Program-made: the position numbers and the translations under genes | Notes under the pieces: generated by a model | What the model saw: the letters and a program-made list of their open reading frames with translations, nothing else | What the model was told of the DNA's origin: nothing | Databases searched by the model: none | Shown: positions 13,350-25,232 of the stretch, piece after piece | Layout: the number at the start of each line of letters is the position of its first letter | How positions within the stretch are numbered: position 1 is the first letter of the stretch | DNA from: Lycorma delicatula | Lineage: Eukaryota > Arthropoda > Insecta > Hemiptera > Fulgoridae | DNA length: 64,000 nt | NCBI RefSeq assembly: GCF_047948215.1 | Contig: NC_134456.1 | Span: forward strand, 194,291,034 to 194,355,033 | Direction: 5' to 3'

Positions 13350-14100
13350 TTTTCAGCGCTTCTCTGATGAATTAATTGTTTGAGCCAAAAAAAAATTCAA
13401 CAGGATAAAAACAACAACAGTTGTTTGTTAAATGACAAGAGATTTCAACATATATTTTAAGAGTAAAAAAATAAAATTAAAATTTCGGGTTAAAAAATAA
13501 AATTAAACATTAATTTCCTGAAACATCTGTCATAGCTCAATCAGCAGAATTAATTTAATTAGTATTCAGCTAAATGAGCAAAAAAGAAAAAAAAACCAGA
13601 ACAAATCAACCATAAAAATAATTCAAATTACGAATAATCATGCTGCTTTATTTTAATAATTATTATTTTTTATTTTACTCATAATTAAGCATCTAGTAAC
13701 TACATGACATGAATTAATTTATGGGTTAAAATTTATATATATAAAAATATTTTTTTTCATATATATATATAAAAATATTTTTTAAAATGAGAGGATAAAA
13801 ACATATAATTCGTATAAAAAATTAGATATGAATACCATCGTGCAAAGCTAATTTCCTTTGGGAAATGGTGAGCTACTTTTCATCCAAAACGTACCAGATT
13901 TAAATCCTAATCAACCACAGTATTTTTCATATACCAAAAATAATCTTTAATTCAGCTGATAAGTAGGCTATTTATTACCTATAAAATATTGGTGTTTATG
14001 AGTCAGGAGTAGTACTGAAAACAGACTCTATCTGTATATATATATATTAATTTTTTTTCTGAATATATATTCCTGTATTGTCTTCTCTAAATTTGTCCTT
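13350..14100. other. AT-rich sequence with short TA runs
   Basis: Includes two near-identical ATATATATAAAAATATTTTT segments at about 13735-13785, a small local duplication, and a TA run near 14035-14049. No gene seen. Confidence 0.5.
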
Positions 14101-14104
14101 TTTT

Positions 14105-14715
14105 TTAACACCCCCAAGGCAACCGGTTAAGCAAAATACAGTCACCTTGGCGTGTGATAGAAGTGATAGAAGCCTCCACCCACCCTAGTAAGCCCACTTC
14201 TGGGAATTTCACATCAGGATCTCATCTGCTACATCGAGACACACCGACTCCCTCCGTCACTACTCTACCAGCTCGATGTGCATTTCGCGCATCCTTCCCT
14301 TCGGAACCAACTCATACCTTGAGGGTTCTCAATGCAATCATCGGGGAGTCCCGACTTCCCCACTCTTGAAAGTGCGCGGGCCAAAACAGGGTGACTACCT
14401 CCTTGGCCCTGAACGTCGTCACGCTTCGTCCAACTTTTTTATTTTTTTTAACACGCAGACTCCCACACGTACAATCCCCACCTCAGGAAGTCCCTTACCC
14501 AAGCATACACCGTTATTCCGCCCACGGGACCATCCTCAACCGTTATCATTCACCAGGCTGCAAATCCAATCCTTCCCGGAGGCCGAAACACCATCCAGTA
14601 TCATGTATCACACTAACCTTTATACCATATCGCATCCGGGTGCTGCCACCAGTTTTTAGTCACTCGGTAGCCTCCGTCACAGTATCAATGAGAAACCGCA
14701 GCCCCGAATACAATC
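14105..14715. other. GC-rich island of unknown origin
   Basis: About 600 bases of C-rich DNA stand out sharply from the AT-rich surroundings. It begins after a T run with AACACCCCCAAGG, and a similar motif (T run, then AACACGCAGACTCCC) recurs near 14443, hinting at two modules. Overlapping plus-strand frames stay open across it (14154-14369, 14276-14659, 14391-14957). The longest would encode 188 residues whose second half is AT-driven (PNVDIYNKFTNFSKQKFEF), and none matches a family I know. It is most likely a piece of a transposable element, such as a 5' UTR or non-autonomous insert like those at 54813 and 58817. A short exon cannot be excluded. Confidence 0.45.
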
Positions 14716-14959
14716 AAGGTAATACAAAGCAAAAAAGAAAAGAATACAAAATATTATCAAGTATAATAGGACAAAAATCACACATTCATCAGGATAGTCT
14801 CAATGAACCTATTCCTCAGAAACCAAACGTGGACATTTACAACAAATTTACAAATTTTTCCAAACAAAAATTTGAATTTGTCCCTCACCTGCGTCCAATT
14901 GTAGAGACTAATTCGAAAAATATATACGTCATTACGAATTTTGAATGTAAATATTAATA

Positions 14960-15587
14960 ATGTAACAAATATTTAAACAGTAATACTTATATAAAGACTT
15001 CTTTTCTTTATAAAGAATAAATAAATTTGAATAATGAATCTTTTGAAAGAATTTTATTCAGAAAACAATTATTATAAAGACAGAAAGAGAAACAGAAATA
15101 TGAATTATCAGTCATATTTTTCAAGGTAAATTTACATAAAAAATTAAAAGAAAAAACTTTTCCTTGTTGAAAAATGAAATAAAAAAATACAATCTTCTTT
15201 TCTTACCACTTACCTACCGTTCTCATTACGTAAAGGAATTTAATGATTGTACTAAATTCTGAAATACGTTTTAATGATATTTGAACATAAAAATAAATAA
15301 ACAAATCGAAAAAAGGAATAAATTTTATATTTCAAAATAGATTGCAATGTTATTTTAACACGTTATGGTCTACCGCTACGAAAATATAGTTAAAAGAAAT
15401 CATACAGATTCCTAAGGAATACATGTTCTGGAAAATACACATGAGTTTTCCAGGAATTATTTACCAAGCGGAGGGAATTACTTGAACCAAAATACACATA
15501 TATGTTTTTATACAAACAATTAAAAAGTCCCATTGTAAGATATAAGTACAAACCATTGTTTCACAACCGAAGGACATAACATTAATT
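14960..15587. other. AT-rich sequence, no gene recognised
   Basis: Nothing seen between the GC-rich island and the next SINE. Confidence 0.5.
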
Positions 15588-15601
15588 TGTTGCATTAGAC
15601 T
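15588..15601. repeat. Target-site duplication of the 15.6-kb SINE (left)
   Basis: TGTTGCATTAGACT, identical to 15898-15911 on the other side of the SINE. Confidence 0.92.
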
Positions 15602-15897
15602 TTTTTCTTTCTTTTTCCTGTTTAGCCTCCGGTAACTATCGTTTAGATAATACTTTAGAGGATGAATGAGGATGATATGTATGAGTGTGAATGAAGTGTA
15701 GTCTTGTACATTCTCAGTTCAACCATTCCTGAGATGTGTGGTTAATTGAAACCCAACCACCAATGAACACCGGTATCCACGATCTAGTATTCAAGTCCGT
15801 GTAAAAATAGCTGGCTTTACTAGGACATGAACGCTGGAACTCTCGACTTCCAAATCAGCTGATTTGGGAAGACGCGTTCACCACTAGACCAACCCGG
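15602..15897 (-). mobile_element. tRNA-derived SINE, family A, full length
   Basis: The best reference copy. On the minus strand it has a tRNA-like head (about 15897-15815) with A box GGTCTAGTGG and B box GTTCAAGTCC-like sequence (here GTTCATGTCC). The central body holds the complement of GGTATCCACGATCTAGTATT, and the tail ends in a pyrimidine-rich run on the plus strand (TTTCTTTCTTTTTCC). It is flanked by a perfect 14-base direct repeat, TGTTGCATTAGACT, at 15588-15601 and 15898-15911, the signature of target-primed reverse transcription. SINEs of this kind are transcribed by RNA polymerase III and moved by a partner LINE. Confidence 0.93.
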
Positions 15898-15911
15898 TGT
15901 TGCATTAGACT
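15898..15911. repeat. Target-site duplication of the 15.6-kb SINE (right)
   Basis: TGTTGCATTAGACT, identical to 15588-15601. Confidence 0.92.
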
Positions 15912-18557
15912 ATAAGTAATGATCCTTATTATAGCTTTGTACTTCTGGTACAAAAGATAATAGCTAGAGTCGCGTTGTCTGAAAATAACAGTTTTCACTA
16001 TACAACCATCCCTGTGTTGAAAAAAGTGATGGTATCACAATTAGAGCTAACTGAATTTGAGTAGATGTGCCCGGATGAATTATCACATAATTATCCACCC
16101 GGCTGGAATTATCTACACAGATTCAGTTCACTCACCGACTGCATCTACACTGGGATGTTCAGAAACATAATGTAACGCAGGAAAACTAGAAACTAAGACA
16201 CCACTTCACTCCTAGTTATTCTGGAAAGCCTGGGTTCGGACGATAGTTTCTCATAAGAATAATTATGTCGCATTCAGATTCTACAAGTCACTCATGTCAG
16301 ATCGTATACAATTTTCATGTTTATGACATTATACAATAAAAAAAAATAATTCATTTGATTAAATGAAAAAATGTACTCCAGAAATATTTTAGTAAAGTTA
16401 ACCTGCTCTTCAAATGTACTACAAACTAAGAAACATAATCTAAAAAACTAAACAAAAATAACGTTCAAGGGAAGTAAAGTGCTGAAATTATTTTTTATTA
16501 ATGTTCTGGGTTTAAAACAAATAAAAAAAAACTATACCATTTGTAATGTTTTTTTCTTGAAAACCTGAAATTAGTTTTGACGAAAAAATTATTTAATTGA
16601 TGATTTGATTGTGAGTTTTATCTCGAAGACCAAAACTTGAATATAAGCTACTACGTACAAACAAGACTACAGTTATTTGCCGTACGGTAAGATTCACACG
16701 AAACTACCCTAAACCACAACCGAATCTACAGATTGAACGTTATAATCCGGTTTTAATTAAATTAAATGAAGTAAGCGTTAATGTAATGGTTACATTGCAA
16801 TCACTTAACATCCGCCAAGTAAAATTTAACTAGACAGTAATATCAATTTTACACTCAACTAAAATAATTATATATAAATATATCTAGATAGTCGACGAAT
16901 GAATAACGGAAAAACTAAAAGATATCAAATGAAAAGTAATCATTGAATAATTGAATTTCCTACGGTTTTATCAAATGAAATATTCACGATCAAAACCGCA
17001 AACAAATCAACTACAGTTAATTTTAATATTTTCTTAGTATAATTGTGCTAACACTATTAAGATAATAATGAATGGCGTACGAAATAGCACAAGAAAAGCG
17101 AGCAGAAGGATACGTAACAAAAGAATGGTTAAGTTTGAGACAAGGTTGAGGTTATCAACTTGCAATAGTTACCACCACAAACATCAGTCAATTAATAACG
17201 GTTCGTTCCTTTCAACATACTACCCTCAACGCCCTAATTAAAGGCCAATCAATAAATTAGTAACTGCTGCAGGCTACGTTACTTCAAATTTAGCCGGTAA
17301 AGAAACGTAAACTGTTTCAAAATTCCATTATTTTATTTACTAATGGATCTCCACAAATATAATTATAAATTAAAACAAACAAAATTTACAAGAAATTAAA
17401 AATTTTAATCTCAATAAAAATATTTTTTTTAAGAAATATTTTCGTAATAATTTCATAAAGTTACAGTTTTTAATAGCTATAATTACTTTAGACGTAATCG
17501 AATTACGTCTAAAGTAACATTCTGAATTCTAGTTAATTTTAAACGACGTGAAAATGTAAAAATAACTTTGTTTAACCAATTATATACGAAAAACTATAAT
17601 AAAAGAAGGAAAATAATAAAATTAAGCAATCTAATCATTAAAAAAAAATGTGAATCTACCGATTAAAATAAAATTAACTAAGAATAATCGCAAAACAGAC
17701 CAGATAAAATAGGTGAAGATACTAATAGAGACATGGAATGTCTGTTTTAAACAGGTATTTGTTACCGATTCAATTCAAAATAAATTCCCATGTGATTAAT
17801 ATTTAATTATTAATTAATCTTTTAAAACCCCAATTCAGAATTAAGTTTTATTACCTACATTCATCACTGTATACGATAATCTCCGGTCCTTTTCTCAAGG
17901 AAACAATTTAGGAACTACCTTATACATAAATTGTAATTTAAATACATAAATTGCAAATTGTAATTTGTAAATTAGCTATTTACAGCTAATCTGAATAACA
18001 AATGATAAAGTTGTAATATCCATTTTTGACGATGGCATGCCAATCCTTCTGACAATAAACAATAAAAATTAAATTAAATCAAGCTAGGAAAAAGTAAATG
18101 CAGCTAAATTAAAAATTACAACTAGAAAAGAATATAAACATGTCGAAGAAAGAATAATATTATAAAATATCAATCAAGAATATGATACTTACAGTTCCAG
18201 GAAGTTAAATATTTTAAGAGATAAACTTGAATAAAAAGACTAACATGGAGAAAGCACAGCTGTAGCAAATGAAAATAATTACAAATTACAAAGAGGAAAG
18301 GATTATTGCTTTTTAGTAAGCGCTCAAAAGTATCTTAAAATCAACATGCTTTTATAAAAATGAATAATAAATATTGTTGGAGCATACTAATTCAAGAAAA
18401 CGGTTCAAGTTAATCCTTAAGAATGGAATAAAAGTTTCAATCGCAACATTCTTTCGTCCATAATTGATGTAAAAGATTTTATAAAAAATATTGTATAAGT
18501 CAAATAATGAAATAATACCAACGAATATTGTCTCATTCTAATTAAGTCATTAAAACT
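15912..18557. other. AT-rich sequence; one strong hairpin, no gene recognised
   Basis: No gene or known repeat seen. Contains the hairpin at 17483-17517 listed separately. Confidence 0.5.
17483..17517. repeat. Perfect inverted repeat (16-bp arms, 3-base loop)
   Basis: Arms TTACTTTAGACGTAAT (17483-17498) and ATTACGTCTAAAGTAA (17502-17517) around CGA. It could be a tiny foldback relic or a chance hairpin. Nothing ties it to a gene. Confidence 0.8.
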
Positions 18558-18558
18558 G

Positions 18559-18896
18559 TTATAGTTAATACACAAAACATCACTTACCAACAATTAAATT
18601 CGAAGCGTTCAAGCGCTTTCGTGGTCTCAACTGTTGTCTCGGGCTAACCTCAACAGTTGAGTTGAGACCACCAAACTGACAGGACGTTTACGTTAATATA
18701 ATTTTAAAACACCTTACGACCAACTGTTATGTTTTAAGAAAATATCACAATTTCTTTTAATTTTACATGTGAAGTTTTAATTAATATTATAAATAAGACG
18801 AATACAGGAGTTCATGATGATGGAATTTAATTTTGAAAGCGGTCAAACGCTTCGAATTCAATTGTTGGTAAGCAGGTTTTTGTATATTAATTATAA
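18559..18896. mobile_element. Foldback MITE-like element (about 338 bp)
   Basis: Long terminal inverted repeats of about 62 bases. The inner 38 bases (18583-18620, CTTACCAACAATTAAATTCG...) match the complement of 18835-18872 at 34 of 38 positions. The match continues outward to TTATAGTTAATA (18559-18570) against the complement of 18885-18896. Inside, a second inverted repeat lies next to the left arm: GTGGTCTCAACTGTTG (18621-18636) against CAACAGTTGAGTTGAGACCA (from 18651), with a 5-base TTGAG duplication in one arm. There is no coding capacity, so any movement would need another element's transposase. The target duplication is not clear, so the superfamily is undetermined. Confidence 0.75.
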
Positions 18897-19734
18897 TTAT
18901 ATACATATACCAACGGGCCATGCTTAACAAAATAATCAAGACAACATTTGATTCTAAATTTTTCTTAGTTATAAAAAATTATATAAAACAGGCAATGATA
19001 ACAATAAATAGGTGTCAAGAAAAAGAAGGGAAGTTCTTTTTCTTGAATAACAAAATGGTATGTTACCTGGTCACTGATTTACAAGAAAAATAAATTTGAA
19101 AATAACATATTATAAACCGATTGTTAATCTTTCTTGGTTTTAGAAAAAGTATAAAATAAAATAAAAAGAAAATCAATGATAAAACTTTAAAATAAATAAA
19201 TAACGTATCGGGCAATAAAACGAAGTTTAAAGACAGTAAGTAACAAAGCAATGTATTAGATACACAAAAGTATTAGGTTTACAAGTGAGAAACATAAATT
19301 GAAAGTAGTTCAGAAAATAGAAAAAGAAAAGCTAAAAATCAGAAATGTAGGTGAAAGAAAGAAAAATACAACGTAAAGCAATTTACAAAAGTGAAACTAA
19401 AAAAAAAACTGTTGCTAAACAAAATTAATAGCACAAAAAGAAACGGTAATTGGTTAAGTTACGATCTGAGAGATGAAAGTTTAATAAAAGTAGTAGTAAT
19501 AGAAAAAAAATCATTAGAATAAAGAAGATAAAAGAAAAGCGAAAAATGAGAAGAAAATTAAATTATATTAAAAAAATATAATAAAAACAAAAAGAATTAG
19601 GAAGAATAGATTCAGAAGCAGCACCAACTAATAATTATAAAAATAGTAACAATAAACAAAAGAAGCGATTAAAAGTAGATTTTGCCGAGAAAATGACATT
19701 AAATGAAAAATAAAGAACCAGAGATGTTGGATAA

Positions 19735-19736
<2 letters not shown>

Positions 19737-19797
<61 letters not shown>
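19737..19797. repeat. (TA)n microsatellite, about 61 bp
   Basis: Uninterrupted alternating A and T. Confidence 0.97.
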
Positions 19798-19803
<6 letters not shown>

Positions 19804-20502
19804 TTACAATCGTAATAAGCTACAAATTTTGACATTTAATAGTTGTAACGTATCCTTTTATGGCTTTTTAGTGCAACCGGTAACAAGGTTGAAATAACAT
19901 GATATTTTATTAAGATAATATAAAATAAAAACCTGTCGTGAGAAGAAAATACTGATATTAAATTTATAATATAATAGCATCGTAAACTAAGGTCCAAAAT
20001 ATAAATGAATAATATAAAAAGTATGATTTATATTTTAAACCTTTTATAAAAAATTGAAAGAACATTAAAAAAAAAAAGAATAAAAAACTTAACGTAAATC
20101 AGTGTTATAGAAAGTTACTTCCATTACGGTATTCAAAAAAGCGACTTTAAGAACTCAATGTAGGGAATACGAGTATATTTAATGGACTTTATCAATACAT
20201 TTTTAAATTATAATGGGGAAAAAATTATCAGACATTATACGTTACTCATAAAAAAGAAACGTTTTGAAAACTAAATTTAAGCATTTACATATATATCTTC
20301 TTCCATATTGCTTCTTCAACGTATTACGTTTAATTTTCTAGATAAATTTCTAAATTTTCATTTATCTGATAAAATAAATCATGAATAAATGAATTAAAAG
20401 TTTACTTCACGTATTTAATAACTAGACGTAGAATAATTTGGGTGAAAACCGACAAAAATATTCTGTAAACTACTACATATATTGAATTAATCCTCAATAG
20501 AA

Positions 20503-20548
20503 AAAAAAAAGTAGAACAGTTATTTAAATAACTGTTCTACTTTTTTTT
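20503..20548. repeat. Perfect 46-bp palindrome with no spacer
   Basis: Centre between 20525 and 20526. The arm is eight A, then GTAGAACAGTTATTT, followed by its exact complement. It could extrude as a cruciform or fold as an RNA hairpin. No adjacent element explains it. Confidence 0.95.
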
Positions 20549-20845
20549 AAGTAGCCAAGGAAAATTAAAATTTAAAATTTTCTAACGGGTTGCAAATCGT
20601 TTGGACTAGATACAAAAAAATAATTAAGAGTTAGAAAGTTTTTGGTACGTAATTTAACTAGCCGCCGATTTCAAAAACGGATATTTAAAGATTCAGAAAA
20701 ATATTATTTTTTAATGCGATAATCTTTGTATTTTAATCTAATTTTTTTGTAAGTTTATTATATTTTTAGTTTTAATGTCATATAAAACATGGGAAGGTCT
20801 ATGAAAATACTGCACGTAATACAAAAAGGGTTCACAAGAAATACG

Positions 20846-20847
<2 letters not shown>

Positions 20848-20894
<47 letters not shown>
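20848..20894. repeat. (TA)n microsatellite, about 47 bp
   Basis: Uninterrupted alternating A and T, followed by GGCGAG. Confidence 0.97.
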
Positions 20895-20896
<2 letters not shown>

Positions 20897-21349
20897 CGAG
20901 AAACGTATGTTTAATAAAATACAAGAAATACATACAGAAAAACAATAAAAATATAGACTACCAATCAAAAAAGCTCTAAACTACCAATCCAAGTAAAGCT
21001 CTCTGAAAGGAAACAAGGTTTTGTTTACCTTCACTTTACCAATTTATTTTTTTTATCTTTCCTGTGAAAATATTTTGAATATTATTACAGCCTATTTATA
21101 AATACTCTGTAACATTGGCTAATTTCTAAATACACCTTTTTTTAATCCTATTAATTTTTCTTTTAAAATCATTCACTTAAATTTTATGGAAAAATTTATC
21201 ATGATACTAGAGGAACTTCGTCTAAAAAAAATCAACAAAACTGATACATTTGGTGAACAAAAAGGACTGAACGTAATAAAGAAAACTAAATAAATAAATG
21301 ACAGAATAAATGTTCAAGTTGAAGTGAAACATTTTTTATTTTTATTTAT

Positions 21350-22031
21350 ATTTCCTCGTATGAATGAAAAGAAGTATTGTGATCGCCAAAAAAGTCGGTT
21401 TTCAGATTTCAACGGAAATATCTATTTTCATCATGTCTAAATCCATTTTGACTAGTTTCAACGTGACGTCTATAAGTACATACGAGTATATATATATATA
21501 TTTATATCGCATAATTAAAAAACGATTTTGGATTTAGGACTGTTGTAAAATCTAGTTATGCACCTCACCTTTTGATTGAAATGAACTAGACCAAAAGTGT
21601 CCAAAAAAGCCCAAAAACACAAGAATTTGGATTTTTTACTTTTTCTTAACTGCAGTAATAAGCCCTTATTGACAGCTTTTTAACGATTCGTGGTATTTAT
21701 TTTCATTGGTTCCAGAGTAATAGTCAAATAAAATTTTAATTAATGAAATATTTGGATCTTACAAGAGAAGGAACATCGGTTCGAATTCGACTTCATCGCC
21801 TACTTTTAACTTCTTTTTTTAAATTTAAATATATTGATCTATTAATAATTATTGACTTCTGATTGTAAAAAAAGTTTTATAATAAATAATAATTCAATAA
21901 TAAAAATTTTAAAAAATAAAAAAAATATCAGAAGTTATTAAATGAAATAAAATTTGATGTACTTTTAAAAATGTTATATGTAATTTAGTAGGCGTACAAG
22001 GAAGTCATGTGGTGTCCACATCACATTTTTT
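21350..22031 (+). mobile_element. Family C interspersed repeat, copy 1
   Basis: An AT-rich repeat shared with 22662-23538 (plus) and 25233-25998 (minus). Landmarks in order: GAAGTATTGTGATCGC (21373); CCATTTTGACTAGTTTC (about 21444); TTGGTTCCAGAGTAATAG (about 21707); CGGTTCGAATTCGACTTCAT (about 21778), which resembles an RNA polymerase III B box; and the end GTACAAGGAAGTCATGTGGT followed by GTCCACATCA and a T run. The end contains a small hairpin (ATGTGG-TGT-CCACAT). No protein is encoded. The class is unknown to me: a long SINE, a MITE or a Helitron-like non-autonomous element are all open. Confidence 0.75.
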
Positions 22032-22660
22032 TGAATGTGTTAAAAATGTATGAATGTGTTTTATTTAAGAGAAAAAATACTTATGCTACATCACGTAACT
22101 CGCAAAAAGAATACATTTTTGAAAAAGAAAAATCATTTCACTTATTTGTGAAAATAAAATCATTTCAAATATTTGTACCTTTTTTAAGAAGCTATAAAAA
22201 AATTTAAAATTTCTAAAAGTTGCCTATTCATTAATAGAGTAGGCGCGTACATATGGAGGGATATATTTAGTGACGATAGAAAGCGAAATATCGCAGAAGG
22301 AAGGGGAAATATTTAATGAACAATTAGGCTATTACTAAAAGTTTTGAATTTATTACAGCAGTAAATCACAAATAATTAAATCAAGATAGCTTTCCTGAAA
22401 GCGTGATTTCAGTCAAATATGAGAAAGTCTGAATACCAATGGCTTCAACTTTAAGCTTAGAAGTTAAGATCACAATTGACATTAGTTGCACTGAATTCAC
22501 TACGTATTTCTTGGATTACTTTCAGAATCAAAAGTTCGTATTAGAAACACAACTCACGTATACAATGTTAAACAAACGAACGGCTCATTCTAAAATTTCA
22601 TGTGCACTTAGATTACATTTTCACGGCACCAGAATTAAATTCATTCTTCATTAAAAGGTT
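22032..22660. other. AT-rich spacer between two family C copies
   Basis: About 630 bases. A 71-codon open frame at 22439-22654 has no recognisable similarity. Confidence 0.45.
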
Positions 22661-22661
22661 T

Positions 22662-23538
22662 TACTTTTTACTTCCTTGTACAAATTAAAGGAAGTATTGT
22701 AATCGCGAAAAATTTCGTTTTTTAGATTTCAATGGAAAAAACCGTTTTGATCATCTCTTAATCCATTTTGGCTAGTTTCGGCATGATGTCTGTACGTACG
22801 TACGTGCAGAGTATGTATCTCGCATAACTCAAAACGATTAGCCGTAGGATGTTGAAATTTTGGATTTAGGGCTGCTGTAACATCTAGTAGTGCACCTCCC
22901 GCTTTGATTGCAATCGACTGGACCAAAAATGTTCAAAAAAGCCCATAATCCAAAAAAAAATGGATTTTGAACTTATTCTTATTTGCAGTATAATCACTCT
23001 TTGAAAGCTTTTAAACAATATATAATAAGTGGTAGTTATTTGCATTGGTTCCAGAGTTATAGCTAAATAAAAGTTCAATTAATGAAATATTTTGATCTTA
23101 CAAGGAGAAGGCACACTGGTTCGAATTCGACTTCATCTCCTTTCTTTTTTTTAATTTAATTTTTTTATTTATTAATAATTATTAACCTCTGAATGTAAGA
23201 AAGAGAGCTTTTCAACGACTTATCAAAAGTGGTACTTATTTCCATTGATTGCAGAGTTATACCCAATTAAAATTTTAATTAATTAATTATTTGAATCTTA
23301 TAAGTAGAAGGCACATCGATTAGAATCCGACTTCATCTCCTTTTTTTAATTTAAATATATTGATTTATTAATAATTAACCTCTGATTGTAAAAAATGTTT
23401 TACAGTATATAATTCAATAAAAAAATTATCAGAAGTTAATAATGAAATAAAATGTTATGTTCTTTTCATTTTAAATAATGTGTAAATGTAATTAAATAGG
23501 CGTACGTGGAAGACATGTTGTGTCCACATCAAATTTTT
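22662..23538 (+). mobile_element. Family C interspersed repeat, copy 2, with internal duplication
   Basis: Starts ACTTTTTACTTCCTTGTACA and ends CGTACGTGGAAGACATGTTG then TGTCCACATCAAATTTTT. The start motif ACTTCCTTGTAC is the complement of GTACAAGGAAGT found near the end of copy 1, so the family appears to have short inverted terminal motifs. A block of about 190-200 bases containing the B-box-like TTCGAATTCGACTTCAT is present twice in tandem (about 23001-23205 and 23206-23395), which makes this copy longer than copies 1 and 3. Confidence 0.75.
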
Positions 23539-23539
23539 A

Positions 23540-23688
23540 AGGTATAACTTAAACGTAAATTTTAAATCTGTAAACGAATAAAGATTACGTTTCCTGTCGA
23601 GAAAAACGTTAAAATAATACCAATAATTAAAATAATCTTTTCCAGTATTTGAGGACCTTCATATTAGGCAATAAAAATATAATAATAC

Positions 23689-23727
<39 letters not shown>

Positions 23728-25230
23728 AAAAAATATGTATTATATTTTGTAAAGGATGGGCATCCGTTTGCATGAGCACATCTAAAATGTAAATAGTCCT
23801 TTGGCGATTAACTGAAGAAAACCCACAACGTATAGTGTGGAAAGGTATGTGGGCGGTTTCTAATCGAATGTGAGAGAATTGTTTCGACCACAACCGTCGC
23901 TAAATTAACTCAGTAATACAGTAAACCGAAACACAAACACACGTGTGGGTTAGCAGAAAGGACAGACTCAGAAGAAAACTAAAATATGAGTGCTTAATAA
24001 TCGATGCGGTAGAAGAATAATTGAAAAATTAATCGAATTTTTCAATTTAAACTTGAAGATAAACAGAAATGTAAAGAATAACAACTATTAATATAACACA
24101 ATCAATATGTTTTAAGACACAAAAGAAAATTAGTAAACTCTTCCCGATTATCCATCACTTTTTTTTGATTTCTTATATTTGTAAATATTCTCCCGTATCA
24201 CAACTGAGTAAAGGCAACAAATATAACACACTGACTTAATTTTATAGAAAGGAGTATTTTAATTATTTGATTTATTCACGCTATCCTTTTTCAGTTTTTC
24301 TTATAGTTGTGACGCAAAAAAAAACCAGAAAATTATAAGAGACACCAAAGAGATACTTTCTCTGAAAGTAATGATTTTCACTACATAGCTAGGTAATTGG
24401 CTGAAGCTATAGCCAGAATGGAGTAAATTGTAGGACCTATTTTATCACCACATATTTCTGTGGGCATGGATTGTTAATACCCAATATTATATTCGGCGAA
24501 CTGAAAAAGGCGACACAGAACCACTTCTCTTATTTACTCAGTAAGCCTGATATAGGATATAAATTATTTATGGATACAAATTAACAATTTCGTTTTTATA
24601 GCTGAATTGTCTCACACAGGTCTCCGAAACATTTACGATTACGATATCTAATTATATACATATAAATAGAAATATTTGTTTTTTGTATCAAACTGACCCT
24701 TATTCAAGTGAAGTTATTTTATCATCTTACATATTCTTTTTGATGAGGTAGAAATTTTAAAATCATTTAAGTAATCTGACACATAAGTAAAATGATTTGT
24801 ATTCCATTAACTGAAAACTGCAGTCGTTATATATAATGATGTTTAATAAGATAAGTTTTAATCAAATTAAAAATAAAGAGGAGTTTGAAAGATAAATGCT
24901 ACAAACTTAAATAAGTTACAAAATAAATATCACGAAATAATTATGAAAACTGAGGATAGTTAAAATAGTTTTCATATAGGAAAACTAAAACGAAGAAGAA
25001 GTAGGTAGGCTAACTTTTAGCTAATAAAGTAAACTTTCTGGATTAAGTTGGAAGACTGTTCCAAAGGTGATAAGATTTGTGAACGTGTTGAGCCTGTATA
25101 ATAAGTTTCTCTTGGATAATCGAAATAATTTTAAATAAGTCGTCTACAAAAGTTGTGTTTTAACATTTTAATAAATATTTTACGATATAATATTATAGGT
25201 GACGGATATTAGGATTTTTGAGTTGTGATT
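23540..25230. other. AT-rich sequence, no gene recognised
   Basis: Contains a (TA)n run at about 23693-23724. No coding or repeat similarity seen. Confidence 0.5.
23693..23724. repeat. (TA)n microsatellite, about 32 bp
   Basis: Alternating T and A after GTG. Confidence 0.93.
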
Positions 25231-25232
25231 AG

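Larger units (their letters stand above)
18900..21345. other. AT-rich sequence with microsatellites, no gene recognised
   Basis: Holds two long TA microsatellites and a perfect palindrome, listed separately. Open frames here that read as IYIYIY repeats are microsatellite translations, not genes. Confidence 0.55.

Noticed and set aside
14090..14882. AATTTGTCC repeat (14090-14098 and about 14874-14882) as a target duplication of the GC-rich island
   Set aside because: Only nine bases, and the implied right end lies in AT-rich DNA with no sharp boundary.
14391..14957. 188-codon plus-strand open frame, the longest in the window
   Set aside because: No domain recognised; it runs from a GC-rich island into AT-rich DNA with a change of residue usage, and two other frames are open over the same stretch. 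Kept only as a note in the island entry.
19635..20968. Open frames reading as long IYIYIY repeats on both strands
   Set aside because: They are translations of (TA)n microsatellites and carry no other protein signal.
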